A DNA stretch of 64,000 bases from contig NZ_VWRN01000023.1 of the NCBI RefSeq assembly GCF_008632125.1, positions 62,001 to 126,000 on the forward strand, given 5' to 3'. This stretch comes from Cupriavidus cauae. Its GTDB lineage: Bacteria; Pseudomonadota; Gammaproteobacteria; Burkholderiales; Burkholderiaceae. Positions 23,283-32,393 of the stretch are shown here, piece by piece. A program made the translations under genes and the position numbers. The notes beneath the pieces were generated by a model. It did not search any database and was not told where the DNA came from. It worked only from the letters and a program-made list of their open reading frames with translations. The stretch's first letter is position 1; every line of letters begins with the position of its first letter.

Positions 23283-24149
23283 TTACTTGAAGACGACCGT
23301 CTTGTGCCCGTTCAGCAGGATGCGATGTTCCGCATGCCACTTGACCGCGCGGGCCAGCGCCACGCATTCGACGTCGCGGCCGACCGCGGTCAGCTGGTCC
23401 GGGTCCATGCTGTGGTCCACGCGCTCGATCTCCTGCTCGATGATCGGGCCCTCGTCGAGGTCGGCGGTCACGTAGTGGGCCGTCGCGCCGATCAGCTTGA
23501 CCCCGCGATCATGCGCCTGGTAGTAGGGCTTGGCGCCCTTGAAGCTGGGCAGGAAGGAGTGGTGGATATTGATCGCGCGGCCCTCGAGCTTGCGGCACAG
23601 GTCGTTCGACAGCACCTGCATGTAGCGCGCCAGCACGACCAGGTCGATCTTCTGGTCCTGCACCACCTCGAACACCTTGGCCTCCTGCGCCGCCTTCTGT
23701 TCGGCCGATGCGTTCATCAGCGGCAGATGGAAGAACGGAATGTCGTAGGACGCGGCCAGCTGGTAGAAATCGCGGTGGTTCGACACGATCGCGGCGATCT
23801 CGACCGGCAGTTGCCCGCTCTTGGCGCGGAACAGCAGGTCGTTCAGACAATGGCCGATGCGCGACACCATGATCATCACGCGCGGCTTGATCGCGGCATC
23901 GAACAGCTCCCACTGCATCGAGAACTGCTCGCCGACCGGCGCGAACGCGCTCTTGAGCGTGCCCAGCTCCGGACCGCCCGGGGCCGCGGTGAAATGCACG
24001 CGCATGAAGAAGCGGCCGGTGTACTCGTCACCGTACTGGTCCGAATCGACGATATTGCAGCCGTGCTGGAACAGCAGTCCCGAAACGGCGTGCACGATGC
24101 CCGGCTGATCGGGGCACGAAATGGTCAGAATAAAGCCTGGATTGCTCAT
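23283..24149 (-). CDS. purU: Formyltetrahydrofolate deformylase
   Basis: A 288-residue enzyme that hydrolyses 10-formyl-tetrahydrofolate to formate and tetrahydrofolate, balancing one-carbon pools. An N-terminal ACT-like domain (FILTISCPDQPGIVHAVSG) is followed by the formyltransferase-fold catalytic domain with the triad contexts NIHHSFLPSF (Asn and His), HYVTADLDEGPI (Asp) and VSNHRDFY. Length is standard. Its gene lies opposite to the glp genes and has no obvious functional link with them. Confidence 0.95.
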   Translation of the reverse strand: MSNPGFILTISCPDQPGIVHAVSGLLFQHGCNIVDSDQYGDEYTGRFFMRVHFTAAPGGPELGTLKSAFAPVGEQFSMQWELFDAAIKPRVMIMVSRIGHCLNDLLFRAKSGQLPVEIAAIVSNHRDFYQLAASYDIPFFHLPLMNASAEQKAAQEAKVFEVVQDQKIDLVVLARYMQVLSNDLCRKLEGRAINIHHSFLPSFKGAKPYYQAHDRGVKLIGATAHYVTADLDEGPIIEQEIERVDHSMDPDQLTAVGRDVECVALARAVKWHAEHRILLNGHKTVVFK

Positions 24150-24233
24150 CGTTGGTGTTCTCTGGAGGGGGCGCGTCCGGCGGGCCGGCCGCCTTGCAGG
24201 GCCTCGTACGGGGTCCGGTACGGCGAGATCGCG

Positions 24234-25136
24234 CTAGGCGGCGAAGCCCGGTACCGGCGGCGCCCAGCCGCGCCGGCGCAGCGCACAGAGCGTCACCAGC
24301 GTGGCATCGAGCGTCATCGCGCCATCCGCCATGATAGCAAGGGCGGCGTCCGCACCCACCAGCCGGTGCTCGGCGACCTCGCCGTCGCGGTTGTGCGGCA
24401 CGAAGTCGGCGGGCAGTTCCAGGTCGTACAGATAGACCGTTTCCCACTGCACGCCCTCGTCGATTTCGCGCAGCACCTGCACCTCGCCATGGGCCTGCGC
24501 CTGGGCCGCGAGCCACGGCGCAATGCCCGATTCCTCGTCGCATTCGCGCACCAGCGTCGCCAGCGGGTCGCTGCCGTGGGGCATGCCGCCGGCGACCAGG
24601 TTGTCCCACATGCCGGGATCGACCGCCTTGCTCTCGCTTCGCCGGGCGATCCACAGCGCGCGCTGCCCGGCCACGATGCCGTTCATGTGCGAAGCGAAGG
24701 TCAGCAGCCCGAAATAGCGCGCGGCGGCGCGTTCGATCGTCGCGAAGGCCGGGTGAGCAAGCGCCGGCGTGACCGCGAACGGCTCGTCGCGCCAGCCGCG
24801 CAGCAGGTTATGCGCGGCCAGCCGGCGGGCCAGCCTGGCCAGTGCCGCGCTGCGGGCCTCGAAGCCCTGCACGTCCGGCAACAACGCGACCGCGTCCGCG
24901 CTCTCGGCGCCCAGCACGGCGAAGTCGATGCCCTCCGCTCCTTCGAGCTTGCGCAGCGTCCGCGCATGCCGGCGCGGCAGCCAGCCGACCTGCCGGCCCT
25001 CCACGGTCAGCCGCAGATGCTGCGCGGGATCGAAGCGCGAGCGCGCGGCGAGGTTGGCCGCGAGCCTGGTGACGAGGTCCGCGGCGACGTCGGCGGCAAT
25101 GTGTTGGGCAAGGTCGAGGGAATCGGACATCGGCAT
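24234..25136 (-). CDS. DUF4743-Nudix hydrolase
   Basis: A 300-residue protein with an N-terminal DUF4743-like domain (residues 1 to about 150) and a C-terminal Nudix domain. The Nudix box is recognisable as [20 protein letters not shown] followed by SGI, with the REcDEExG core intact but the first Glu replaced by Ser, as seen in the subfamily related to yeast YJR142W and fungal Tnr3, which act on thiamine diphosphate-like substrates. The upstream TTG in this frame is less likely than the ATG at 25136; an ATG at 25130 is also possible. It lies 84 bp downstream of the purU start, on the same strand. Confidence 0.82.
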   Translation of the reverse strand: MPMSDSLDLAQHIAADVAADLVTRLAANLAARSRFDPAQHLRLTVEGRQVGWLPRRHARTLRKLEGAEGIDFAVLGAESADAVALLPDVQGFEARSAALARLARRLAAHNLLRGWRDEPFAVTPALAHPAFATIERAAARYFGLLTFASHMNGIVAGQRALWIARRSESKAVDPGMWDNLVAGGMPHGSDPLATLVRECDEESGIAPWLAAQAQAHGEVQVLREIDEGVQWETVYLYDLELPADFVPHNRDGEVAEHRLVGADAALAIMADGAMTLDATLVTLCALRRRGWAPPVPGFAA

Positions 25137-25222
25137 ATTGGCGCCCGGCAAGGGCGTTCTCCGTACGGGTCCCGGTACGAAACCACGGAATCATTGAAAT
25201 CGAAATCAGCAGGATGGCAGCC

Positions 25223-26821
25223 ATGACCGACAGCACGACGCCAGCGCGCGGCGAATACATCCTGGCGCTCGACCAGGGCACCAGCAGTTCGCGGGCAATC
25301 CTGTTCGATCATGCCGGCAATGTGGTGCGGATCGCCCAGCGCGAGTTCCGGCAATATTATCCGCAGCCCGGCCATGTCGAGCACGATCCCTACGAGATCT
25401 GGCAATCGCAGCTGGCGGTCGCGCACGAGGTGCTGAACGGCGCCGGCGTGTCGGCCGCCCAGATCCGCGCAATCGGCATCACCAACCAGCGCGAGACGGC
25501 GGTGCTGTGGGACCGCCGCACCGGCGAGCCGGTCGGCCGCGCGCTGGTCTGGCAGGACCGCCGCACCGCGCCGATGTGCGAGGCGCTGCAGCGCGACGGC
25601 CATGGCGAGCGCTTCCGCGCGAAGACCGGCCTGGTCATCGACGCCTATTTCTCCGGCACCAAGCTGCGCTGGATGCTCGACCACTACGACGGCGCGCGCG
25701 AGCGCGCGGCACGCGGCGAGCTGGCCTTCGGCACCGTCGACAGCTGGCTGATCTGGCAGCTGACCGATGGCGCGCGCCATGTCACCGACGTCTCCAACGC
25801 GTCGCGGACGATGCTGTTCAACATCCACGAATTCCGCTGGGACGACGAACTGCTGGCGCTGCTCGACATTCCGCGCAGCCTGCTGCCCGACGTGGTGCCG
25901 TCCAGCGGCGAGGTCGCGCGTACCTCGCAACGCGTGTTCGGCGCCGAACTGCCGATCGCCGGCATCGCGGGCGACCAGCAGGCGGCCACGTTCGGGCAGG
26001 CCTGCCTGTCGCCGGGCATGGCCAAGAACACCTATGGCACCGGCTGCTTCCTGCTGATGAACACCGGCTCGGCGCCGGTGGTCTCGCAGAACCGGCTGCT
26101 GACGACGATCGGCTGGCAGCTTGGCGCGGGCTCCGGCGGCACGGCACAAGGCACGACACAAGGCTCGGCGCAAGCCAGCACCCAATACTGCCTCGAAGGC
26201 GGCGTCTTCATGGGCGGCGCGACGATCCAGTGGCTGCGCGACGGCCTGCAGATCATCCAGAGCGCGCCCGAGGTCGAGCCGCTGGCGCGGCAATGCGACG
26301 ACACCGGCGGCGTGGTGCTGGTCCCCGCCTTCGCCGGCCTCGGCGCGCCGCACTGGGACGCGTTTGCGCGCGGCACGCTGATCGGCATCACGCGCGGCAC
26401 CGGTCGTCCGCAGATCGCGCGCGCCGCGCTCGAGGCGATCGCGCTGCAAAGCGTCGACGTGCTGGATGCCATGCAGAAGGACGCCGGCATCGCGCTGGCC
26501 GAGCTGCGCGTCGATGGCGGCGCCTCGCGCAGCGACCTGCTGATGCAGATGCAGGCCGATCTGCTGGGCACCGCGGTCGTGCGTCCGCGCGTCACCGAAA
26601 CCACCGCGCTGGGCGCGGCCTATCTGGCGGGCCTTGCCTGCGGCTTCTGGCGCGACCAGCAGGAACTGGCCAGCCAATGGCAGATCGAACAGCGTTTCGA
26701 GCCGCGGCTGTCGGCCGATGCACGCGAGAGCCAGCTCGCGCGCTGGCATCGCGCGGTGGAGCGCGCGCGGGACTGGGCGCGGGACGATGGGGCATCAGCC
26801 AGTGCCTCGCCGGCCGGCTGA
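25223..26821 (+). CDS. glpK: Glycerol kinase
   Basis: A 532-residue FGGY-family kinase that makes glycerol 3-phosphate with ATP. It opens [18 protein letters not shown] (phosphate 1 motif) and has [40 protein letters not shown] and the FGGY signature region ([19 protein letters not shown]). An in-frame low-complexity insertion, [17 protein letters not shown], sits at about residue 310, where E. coli GlpK has a short loop; it is encoded by direct repeats of gcacaaggc type at 26136-26175. I chose the ATG at 25223; one three codons earlier is also possible. It lies upstream of glpD on the same strand. Confidence 0.95.
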   Translation: MTDSTTPARGEYILALDQGTSSSRAILFDHAGNVVRIAQREFRQYYPQPGHVEHDPYEIWQSQLAVAHEVLNGAGVSAAQIRAIGITNQRETAVLWDRRTGEPVGRALVWQDRRTAPMCEALQRDGHGERFRAKTGLVIDAYFSGTKLRWMLDHYDGARERAARGELAFGTVDSWLIWQLTDGARHVTDVSNASRTMLFNIHEFRWDDELLALLDIPRSLLPDVVPSSGEVARTSQRVFGAELPIAGIAGDQQAATFGQACLSPGMAKNTYGTGCFLLMNTGSAPVVSQNRLLTTIGWQLGAGSGGTAQGTTQGSAQASTQYCLEGGVFMGGATIQWLRDGLQIIQSAPEVEPLARQCDDTGGVVLVPAFAGLGAPHWDAFARGTLIGITRGTGRPQIARAALEAIALQSVDVLDAMQKDAGIALAELRVDGGASRSDLLMQMQADLLGTAVVRPRVTETTALGAAYLAGLACGFWRDQQELASQWQIEQRFEPRLSADARESQLARWHRAVERARDWARDDGASASASPAG

Positions 26822-26870
26822 GCGCGTTGCCTCGATACGCCAACAACGCCATCAAGCGCCAATAACCACC

Positions 26871-26910
26871 GACAGCCGCCGACAGCCGCCGACAGCCGCC
26901 GATAGCCGCC
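26871..26910. repeat. 10-bp tandem repeat, four copies
   Basis: Three perfect copies of gacagccgcc and one with a single change (gatagccgcc), in the glpK-glpD spacer; degenerate copies continue to about 26945. Confidence 0.88.
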
Positions 26911-27011
26911 CATAACCGACCGCCTCCGACGCCCCGCCGACGATCCCCGCAATCCGCCGACGCGCCGAAGAACCGCCACCACCGACCCGATTCGCACCGC
27001 TCTTCCTTGCC

Positions 27012-28622
27012 ATGCAGACACCCAACCCTACCCTGCCCCCGGATCGCGCGGCGCTGATCGCCACGCTGGAGCGCGAGCGCCGCTGGGACGTGATCGTGAT
27101 CGGCGGCGGCGCAACCGGGCTCGGCACGGCCGTCGATGCCGCCGCGCGCGGCTATCGCACGCTGCTGCTGGAGGCCGCCGACTTCGCCAAGGGCACCTCG
27201 AGCAAGGCCACCAAGCTCGTACACGGCGGCGTGCGCTACCTGGCCCAGGGCAATATCGGGCTGGTGCGCGAGGCCCTGCAGGAGCGCGGCATGCTGGCGC
27301 GCAACGCGCCGCATCTGGTGTGGCCGCTCGGCTTCGTGGTGCCCGCCTATCAGCTGTTCGACCAGCCCTTCTACGGCATCGGCCTGAAGGTCTACGACAT
27401 GCTGGCCGGCAGCCGCAACCTGATGGACAGCCGCTGGCTGAACCACCAGGAGGCGCTGGCCGCGGCGCCGACGCTGGCCGAGCATGTCGGCGGCCGCCCG
27501 CTGCGCGGCGCGAACCTGTATTTCGACGGGCAGTTCGACGACGCACGCCTGGCGATCGCCCTGATGCGGACGCTGTTCGATCTGGGCGGCATCGCGCTGA
27601 ACTATGCCCGCGTGAGCGGGCTCGTGATGCAGGCCGGCGTGGTCGGCGGTGTTACCGTGCGCGACGAGCTCGGCGACGCCGAACTGACGCTGCATGCCGA
27701 GTGCGTGATCAATGCCACCGGCGTCTGGGTCGACGCGGTGCGGCGCATGGAGGACGAGCGCGCGCAGATGATGGTGGCGCCCAGCCAGGGCGTGCACCTG
27801 ACGCTGCCGCGCAGCTTCCTGCCGGGCGATCGCGCGATCCTGGTGCCCAAGACCGACGACGGCCGCGTGCTGTTCCTGGTGCCCTGGAACGGCCACACGA
27901 TCGTCGGCACCACCGACACGCCGCGCCGCGACCTGCCGCTGGAGCCGCGCGCCGAGGACGACGACGTCGACTTCATCCTCGAGACGGCGGCGCGCTATCT
28001 GTCGCGCGACCCCACTCGCGCCGATGTCACCAGTGTCTGGGCCGGACTGCGCCCGCTGGTCAAGGCGACCGGCGAAAGCTCGACCGCCTCGCTGTCGCGC
28101 GAACACACCATCGTGGTATCGAAAGCGGGCCTGATCACGGTGACCGGCGGCAAATGGACCACCTATCGCAAGATGGCCGAGGACGTGGTGGACACCGCGA
28201 TTCGTCGCCAGATGCTGCGCGCCGCGCCCTGCGTGACCGCCGACCTGCCGCTGCATGGCGCCGGCGCGTGGGCCGGCCAGCAGGCCAACCTGAACGCGCC
28301 GGACCGCTACTATGGCGGCGACCTCGGTCTGCTGCGCAGCCTGCCGGGCGCGGACAACGTGATCGCGCCGGAATCGGGCCTGACCGAAGCGCATGTCCGC
28401 TTCGCCGCGCGCTACGAACTGGCGCGCAAGGTCGAGGACGTGGTGGCGCGCCGCAACCGGCTGCTGTTCCTCGATGCCCGCGCCGCCGAGGCCGCGGCCC
28501 CCCGCGTGGCCGCGATCCTCGCGCAAGAGCTGGGCCACGATGCCGCCTGGCAGCAGGCGGAGATCGACAGCCTGCGCAGCCTCGCGGCAAGCTACCGGCT
28601 CGATGGCGGCGCGGGACGTTGA
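27012..28622 (+). CDS. glpD: Aerobic glycerol-3-phosphate dehydrogenase
   Basis: A 536-residue membrane-associated FAD enzyme that oxidises glycerol 3-phosphate to dihydroxyacetone phosphate and passes electrons to quinone. The FAD motif VIGGGATGLGTAVDAAARG starts near residue 29, followed by SSKATKLVHGGVRYLAQGN (GlpD signature), INATGVWVDAV and the substrate-loop VVSKAGLITVTGGKWTTYRK. Length is typical. It is 190 bp downstream of glpK, with a 10-bp tandem repeat in between, and completes the glycerol catabolic route in this window. Confidence 0.95.
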   Translation: MQTPNPTLPPDRAALIATLERERRWDVIVIGGGATGLGTAVDAAARGYRTLLLEAADFAKGTSSKATKLVHGGVRYLAQGNIGLVREALQERGMLARNAPHLVWPLGFVVPAYQLFDQPFYGIGLKVYDMLAGSRNLMDSRWLNHQEALAAAPTLAEHVGGRPLRGANLYFDGQFDDARLAIALMRTLFDLGGIALNYARVSGLVMQAGVVGGVTVRDELGDAELTLHAECVINATGVWVDAVRRMEDERAQMMVAPSQGVHLTLPRSFLPGDRAILVPKTDDGRVLFLVPWNGHTIVGTTDTPRRDLPLEPRAEDDDVDFILETAARYLSRDPTRADVTSVWAGLRPLVKATGESSTASLSREHTIVVSKAGLITVTGGKWTTYRKMAEDVVDTAIRRQMLRAAPCVTADLPLHGAGAWAGQQANLNAPDRYYGGDLGLLRSLPGADNVIAPESGLTEAHVRFAARYELARKVEDVVARRNRLLFLDARAAEAAAPRVAAILAQELGHDAAWQQAEIDSLRSLAASYRLDGGAGR

Positions 28623-28698
28623 GCGGGACGTTGCGCTTCATGTGCCGGCGCCCCTTCAACGATTGCCTCTTACCGCTTCGCTGCAGGAACCAACCGAT

Positions 28699-29094
28699 AT
28701 GGCCATGCCCTTCCCCCGTCCGTCCTTTTCCCTTCGCCGCGCCGCGCTGATGCCCTGCGCCGCGCTGATTGCGGCGGTCTCCTTCACCGCGCCGGCACAG
28801 GCCCGCCCCGGCATCGATGGCGTACGCTTCGACCCGCCGGTCACCGTGCGCTATCGCTGCGACGAAGGCAAACAGCTGACCGCACGCTATTTCAACAGCC
28901 CCGACAACCAGATTGCGATCCTGCGGCTCGACGGCAAGCCGCTGCTGTTCGTCACCGTGCTGAGCGCGTCCGGCGCGCGCTATGCGCATGGCCAGCATGT
29001 CTGGTGGACCAGGGGCGACGACGCGATGCTGCAGGACATCACGCAGGGCGAAAACGCGCCTCCCGTCTACGCGAATTGCCACGCGCAGCGATAA
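28699..29094 (+). CDS. Secreted MliC-like lysozyme inhibitor
   Basis: A 131-residue exported protein. A signal peptide (residues 1-36, ending TAPAQARPG) precedes a small beta-domain with VRYRCDEGKQLTARYFN, ILRLDGKPLLF, SASGARYAHGQHVWWTRGDD and AMLQDITQGE. The YxCxxG..xxaxY.N start and the SxSGxrY...xxWwxKGdxA pattern are those of the MliC/PliC family, which block c-type lysozymes in the periplasm; a C-terminal Cys (ANCHAQR) could make the usual disulphide. There is no lipobox, so it is soluble periplasmic or secreted. Start at 28699. Confidence 0.8.
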   Translation: MAMPFPRPSFSLRRAALMPCAALIAAVSFTAPAQARPGIDGVRFDPPVTVRYRCDEGKQLTARYFNSPDNQIAILRLDGKPLLFVTVLSASGARYAHGQHVWWTRGDDAMLQDITQGENAPPVYANCHAQR

Positions 29095-29177
29095 GCGCGC
29101 CGCGCCAGACGCGCGGAGGGTGGGCGCGGCCATGGTGTCCGAGCGATAATGCGGGTCATCGAATCAGGGAGAACACC

Positions 29178-29561
29178 ATGGACGAGATAGACGATCTGTC
29201 CGATCTGCCGATGCCCCGCTTCATCTGGGGCTTCGCCATCGCCACCGGCAAGGGGGGCGAAGTGATGCACGACGAATTCGAGTATCTGACGCATACCCGC
29301 AGCCCGCGCTTCACCTGCCGCGTGGTGGAGCTCGAGGACATGCCCACCGAGAGCGACGAGTCCGGCATCGACGGCCGCATCGTCCACTACGACGATCCCG
29401 CACGCCTGTTCTACATCACCGATGCCGGCATGGCGCTGGTCAATTTCGAGCTGTTCGACAAGCTGCCCGACCGCCAGAAGCTGAAGAAGGTCTGCGACGA
29501 GGCCATCCGCAACTGGATGATCCGCCGCGACTTCCTCGACAGCGAGGATGACGAGGATTGA
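29178..29561 (+). CDS. Conserved hypothetical acidic protein
   Basis: A 127-residue acidic soluble protein, opening MDEIDDLSDLPMPRFIWGFA and ending in an Asp/Glu run (DFLDSEDDED). No signal peptide or membrane span is visible. The motif YITDAGMALVNFELFDKLPD in the middle is reminiscent of no family I can name. The start at 29178 has a GGGAGA ribosome site. I do not assign a function. Confidence 0.7.
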   Translation: MDEIDDLSDLPMPRFIWGFAIATGKGGEVMHDEFEYLTHTRSPRFTCRVVELEDMPTESDESGIDGRIVHYDDPARLFYITDAGMALVNFELFDKLPDRQKLKKVCDEAIRNWMIRRDFLDSEDDED

Positions 29562-29714
29562 GCCGCAAACCCGCCGAAAACGGGCCGCAGGGGGCACAGA
29601 CAGTCGGACACCCGGTCGGCCCAGTCCTACAAACCTAGCGGAGGGGTCCCGACAGTAGGCCCCGCCCCCGCTCCCTATAGTGAAGCCATGGAGTTCACGA
29701 CAAGGAGCGAAACC

Positions 29715-29789
29715 ATGCCTTATATCCTCGCCTGGTTGCTGGGTGTACCGGCCTTCGTGCTGGTCCTGATCTGGCTGTTCGCGCACTGA
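29715..29789 (+). CDS. Tiny single-span membrane peptide
   Basis: A 24-residue ORF, MPYILAWLLGVPAFVLVLIW followed by LFAH, that is almost entirely one transmembrane helix. AAGGAG seven bases upstream is a strong ribosome site, and TATAGT at 29676-29681 may be a -10 box. A strong terminator follows 71 bp later, making a compact stand-alone unit. An in-frame ATG at 29688 would add nine residues but has no ribosome site. Too short for standard gene calls; the function is unknown. Confidence 0.6.
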   Translation: MPYILAWLLGVPAFVLVLIWLFAH

Positions 29790-29859
29790 TCCGCGGACGT
29801 GGCCGGCGGCCTCCGCGACCGTCTCGCCGTCGGCCACGTCCCATGTGGCAACGATCCAA

Positions 29860-29887
29860 CGTCCGCCCGCAAGGCGGACGTTTTTAT
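29860..29887 (+). terminator. Rho-independent terminator
   Basis: CGTCCGCC and GGCGGACG form a perfect stem with a 4-5-nt loop, followed by TTTTTATT. It closes the small-peptide unit and insulates the bcs operon. Confidence 0.92.
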
Positions 29888-30049
29888 TGCGCGCCGCCAT
29901 CCCGCCGCAGCGGTCGTCCAAACACATTGGTGTAGACTCCGCCGGACAAGGCGCATCGTATTGCCACAGAGCGCCGCCCCCGCCGCTGCTATCGAGGGGA
30001 ACATGGCCAGACGGACGCTTCACGGGCGTTCATCGTTTATTTGGCATTG

Positions 30050-32392
30050 ATGACGAGGATCGATCTGACCGCCGCCACGCCGCGCCGACGTGGCGCCATG
30101 CTGACCACGGCATGCCTTCTGGCCGCGCTGGCCTTGCCGCCAGCGCACTCCCAACCCGCTTCTCCCGCTACGGCAATCGAAGGCCCGAACAGCAACGGAG
30201 GCGCCGCCACGTCCGCCGCCAGCGCCCCGGCCGCAACAGCTGCGCCGGCCGGCACGCCGACGCGCCGCCAGACGCTGACGGTCGCCGAGATGGGCGCCTA
30301 TGGTCCGATCGCACTGCGCGGACTCGACCCCGAACGCGTGCTCAATGTCGGCATCCGTGCGGACGAGGTCGTCACCAGCGCCACGCTGCGGCTGCACTAC
30401 ACGTATTCGCCCTCGCTGATCTATCCGCTGTCGCATCTGAAGGTCAAGCTCAACGACGAGGTCGTCGCCACGCTGCCGCTCGAAGCGAATCGCGCGGGCC
30501 AGCAGGTCACGCGCGAGATTGCGCTGGAGCCGCGGCTGTTTACCGACTTCAATCGCCTGGCGATCGAATTCATCGGCCACTACACCGTGGACCACTGCGA
30601 GGACGCCGCGCATTCGGCGCTGTGGACCGATATCAGCGCCAACAGCACGCTGACGCTGACCACCGCCGCGCTGCGGCTGCCGGACAACCTCGCGCTGCTG
30701 CCGCTGCCTTTCTTCGATCGCCGCGACAATCGCCGCGTCACCGTGCCGTTCGTGCTCGCCGGGAACGCCGACATGGCGACGCTGCGCGCGGCCGGCGTGG
30801 TGGCGTCGTGGCTGGGCGCGCTGGCCGACTACCGCGGCGCGCGCTTCCCCGTGGCGCGCAGCGCGCCGGCGGGCCAGCACGCGATCATGCTGACCCTGCC
30901 CGGCCCCGGCGCGGCCGCGCTGGGCCTGCGCGAGATCGCCGGGCCGTCGGTCACGGTGATGCCCAATCCGAACAGCCCCGACCACAAGCTGCTGGTGATC
31001 GCCGGCCGCAATGCCGAGGAACTGCAGACCGCGGCCAATGCGCTGGTGCTCGGCAAGGCGGCGATGGCGGGCCGCCAGGCACTGATCCAGACCGTCGACC
31101 TGGGACCGCCGCGCGCGCCGTATGACGCGCCGAACTGGGCGCCGGTCCATCGTCCGGTGCTGTTCCGCGAGCTGGTTACCGATCCGCAGCAGCTGCAGGT
31201 CTCGGGCAACGACCCGCAGGCGATCCGCGTCAACCTGCGCGTGCCGGCCGACCTGTACGGCTGGAACCAGCGCAGCGTGCCGCTGAACCTCAAATACCGC
31301 TACACGGCACCGTCGACCTACAACGACTCGGTGCTGAACGTCGATATCAACGAGCAGCTGGTGCGCTCGTACCGGCTGCGTCCGCTGTCGGGCAGCGACG
31401 ACGAGAACCTGGTCAGCGTGCCGCTGCTGTCGGGCAGCGACGCGGTGGTCTCCAACGAGATCCGCGTGCCGGCCTTCCGCGTCGGCAGCGACAACCAGAT
31501 GCAGTTCCGCTTCCATCTGGATTCGCAGAAGACGGGCCTGTGCGCGTCGACGCCGGCCAAGGTCGCGCGCGCGGCGATCGATCCGGACTCGAGCATCGAC
31601 TTCAGCGGCTTTGCGCACTACGCCGCGATGCCGAACCTGGCGTTCTTCGCCAACAGCGGCTACCCGTTCACGCGCCTGGCCGACCTGGCCGATACCGCGG
31701 TGGTGCTGCCCGACGCGCCGCGCGCGATCGACCAGGAGGCCCTGCTGACGCTGCTCGGCCATATGGGCCGCTGGACCGGGCTGCCGGCGCTGCGCGTCAC
31801 GGTGGTGCCGGCGAAGGACGTCGAATCGGTCGGCCAGCGCAACCTGCTGATCGTCGGCAACGGCAGCGCCGGCGAACTGCTGGCGCGCTGGGGCAAGTCG
31901 CTGCCGCTGATGATCGCGCGCGGCAAGACCGAGATGGCGCTGCGTGACCAGCGCGCCAACGCGTGGTCGAACTGGCTCAGCGAGAGCGAGCCGGAGACGA
32001 TGACGCCGGCCGGGCGCGCGATCCTGTCGGCCGACGGCCCGCTCGCCGCGCTGGTCGGCTTCGAATCGCCCTACCGCGAACGGCACAGCGTGGTCGCCGT
32101 GACCGCCACCGAGGCAGATCGGCTCGGCGACGTGCTCGATGCCCTCGACGATCCGACCAAGGTCGCGCAGATCCGCGGCGACCTGACCGTGGTGCGCGCC
32201 AAGGAGGTGGAAGGCCTGCGGCTCGGCGAGCGCTATTTCGTCGGCGATTTCCCCTGGTATGCGCGGGTCTGGGTGCGGGTGTCCTCGCATCCGGTTTTCC
32301 TCGGCATCGCCGGCATCCTGGCCGGCCTCGCCGTGGCGCTGAGCGCGTTCTGGGCGCTGTCCAGGCTGGCGGCGCGGCGCAACGGAGGCTGA
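30050..32392 (+). CDS. bcsB: Cellulose synthase regulatory/periplasmic subunit BcsB
   Basis: A 780-residue periplasmic protein with an N-terminal signal region (LTTACLLAALALPPAHSQ), an Ala/Ser/Pro linker, two carbohydrate-binding/flavodoxin-like repeats, and a C-terminal membrane anchor (VFLGIAGILAGLAVALSAFWAL) that joins BcsA. Signature stretches include ADEVVTSATLRLHYTYSPSL, SHLKVKLNDEVVATLPL and FIGHYTVDHCEDAAHSALW. It guides the emerging glucan through the periplasm. The start is the ATG at 30050; a TTG nine bases earlier is in frame. It is the first gene of the operon, whereas bcsA normally precedes it. Confidence 0.94.
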   Translation: MTRIDLTAATPRRRGAMLTTACLLAALALPPAHSQPASPATAIEGPNSNGGAATSAASAPAATAAPAGTPTRRQTLTVAEMGAYGPIALRGLDPERVLNVGIRADEVVTSATLRLHYTYSPSLIYPLSHLKVKLNDEVVATLPLEANRAGQQVTREIALEPRLFTDFNRLAIEFIGHYTVDHCEDAAHSALWTDISANSTLTLTTAALRLPDNLALLPLPFFDRRDNRRVTVPFVLAGNADMATLRAAGVVASWLGALADYRGARFPVARSAPAGQHAIMLTLPGPGAAALGLREIAGPSVTVMPNPNSPDHKLLVIAGRNAEELQTAANALVLGKAAMAGRQALIQTVDLGPPRAPYDAPNWAPVHRPVLFRELVTDPQQLQVSGNDPQAIRVNLRVPADLYGWNQRSVPLNLKYRYTAPSTYNDSVLNVDINEQLVRSYRLRPLSGSDDENLVSVPLLSGSDAVVSNEIRVPAFRVGSDNQMQFRFHLDSQKTGLCASTPAKVARAAIDPDSSIDFSGFAHYAAMPNLAFFANSGYPFTRLADLADTAVVLPDAPRAIDQEALLTLLGHMGRWTGLPALRVTVVPAKDVESVGQRNLLIVGNGSAGELLARWGKSLPLMIARGKTEMALRDQRANAWSNWLSESEPETMTPAGRAILSADGPLAALVGFESPYRERHSVVAVTATEADRLGDVLDALDDPTKVAQIRGDLTVVRAKEVEGLRLGERYFVGDFPWYARVWVRVSSHPVFLGIAGILAGLAVALSAFWALSRLAARRNGG

Positions 32393-32393
32393 G

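Noticed and set aside
25152-25222. Upstream start for the Nudix gene at 25151
   Set aside because: That codon is TTG with no good ribosome site; the in-frame ATG at 25136 gives the usual family length.
26871-26910. Possible CRISPR array
   Set aside because: Units are only 10 bp and directly adjacent with no spacers, so it is a plain tandem repeat. The same applies to the other short arrays.
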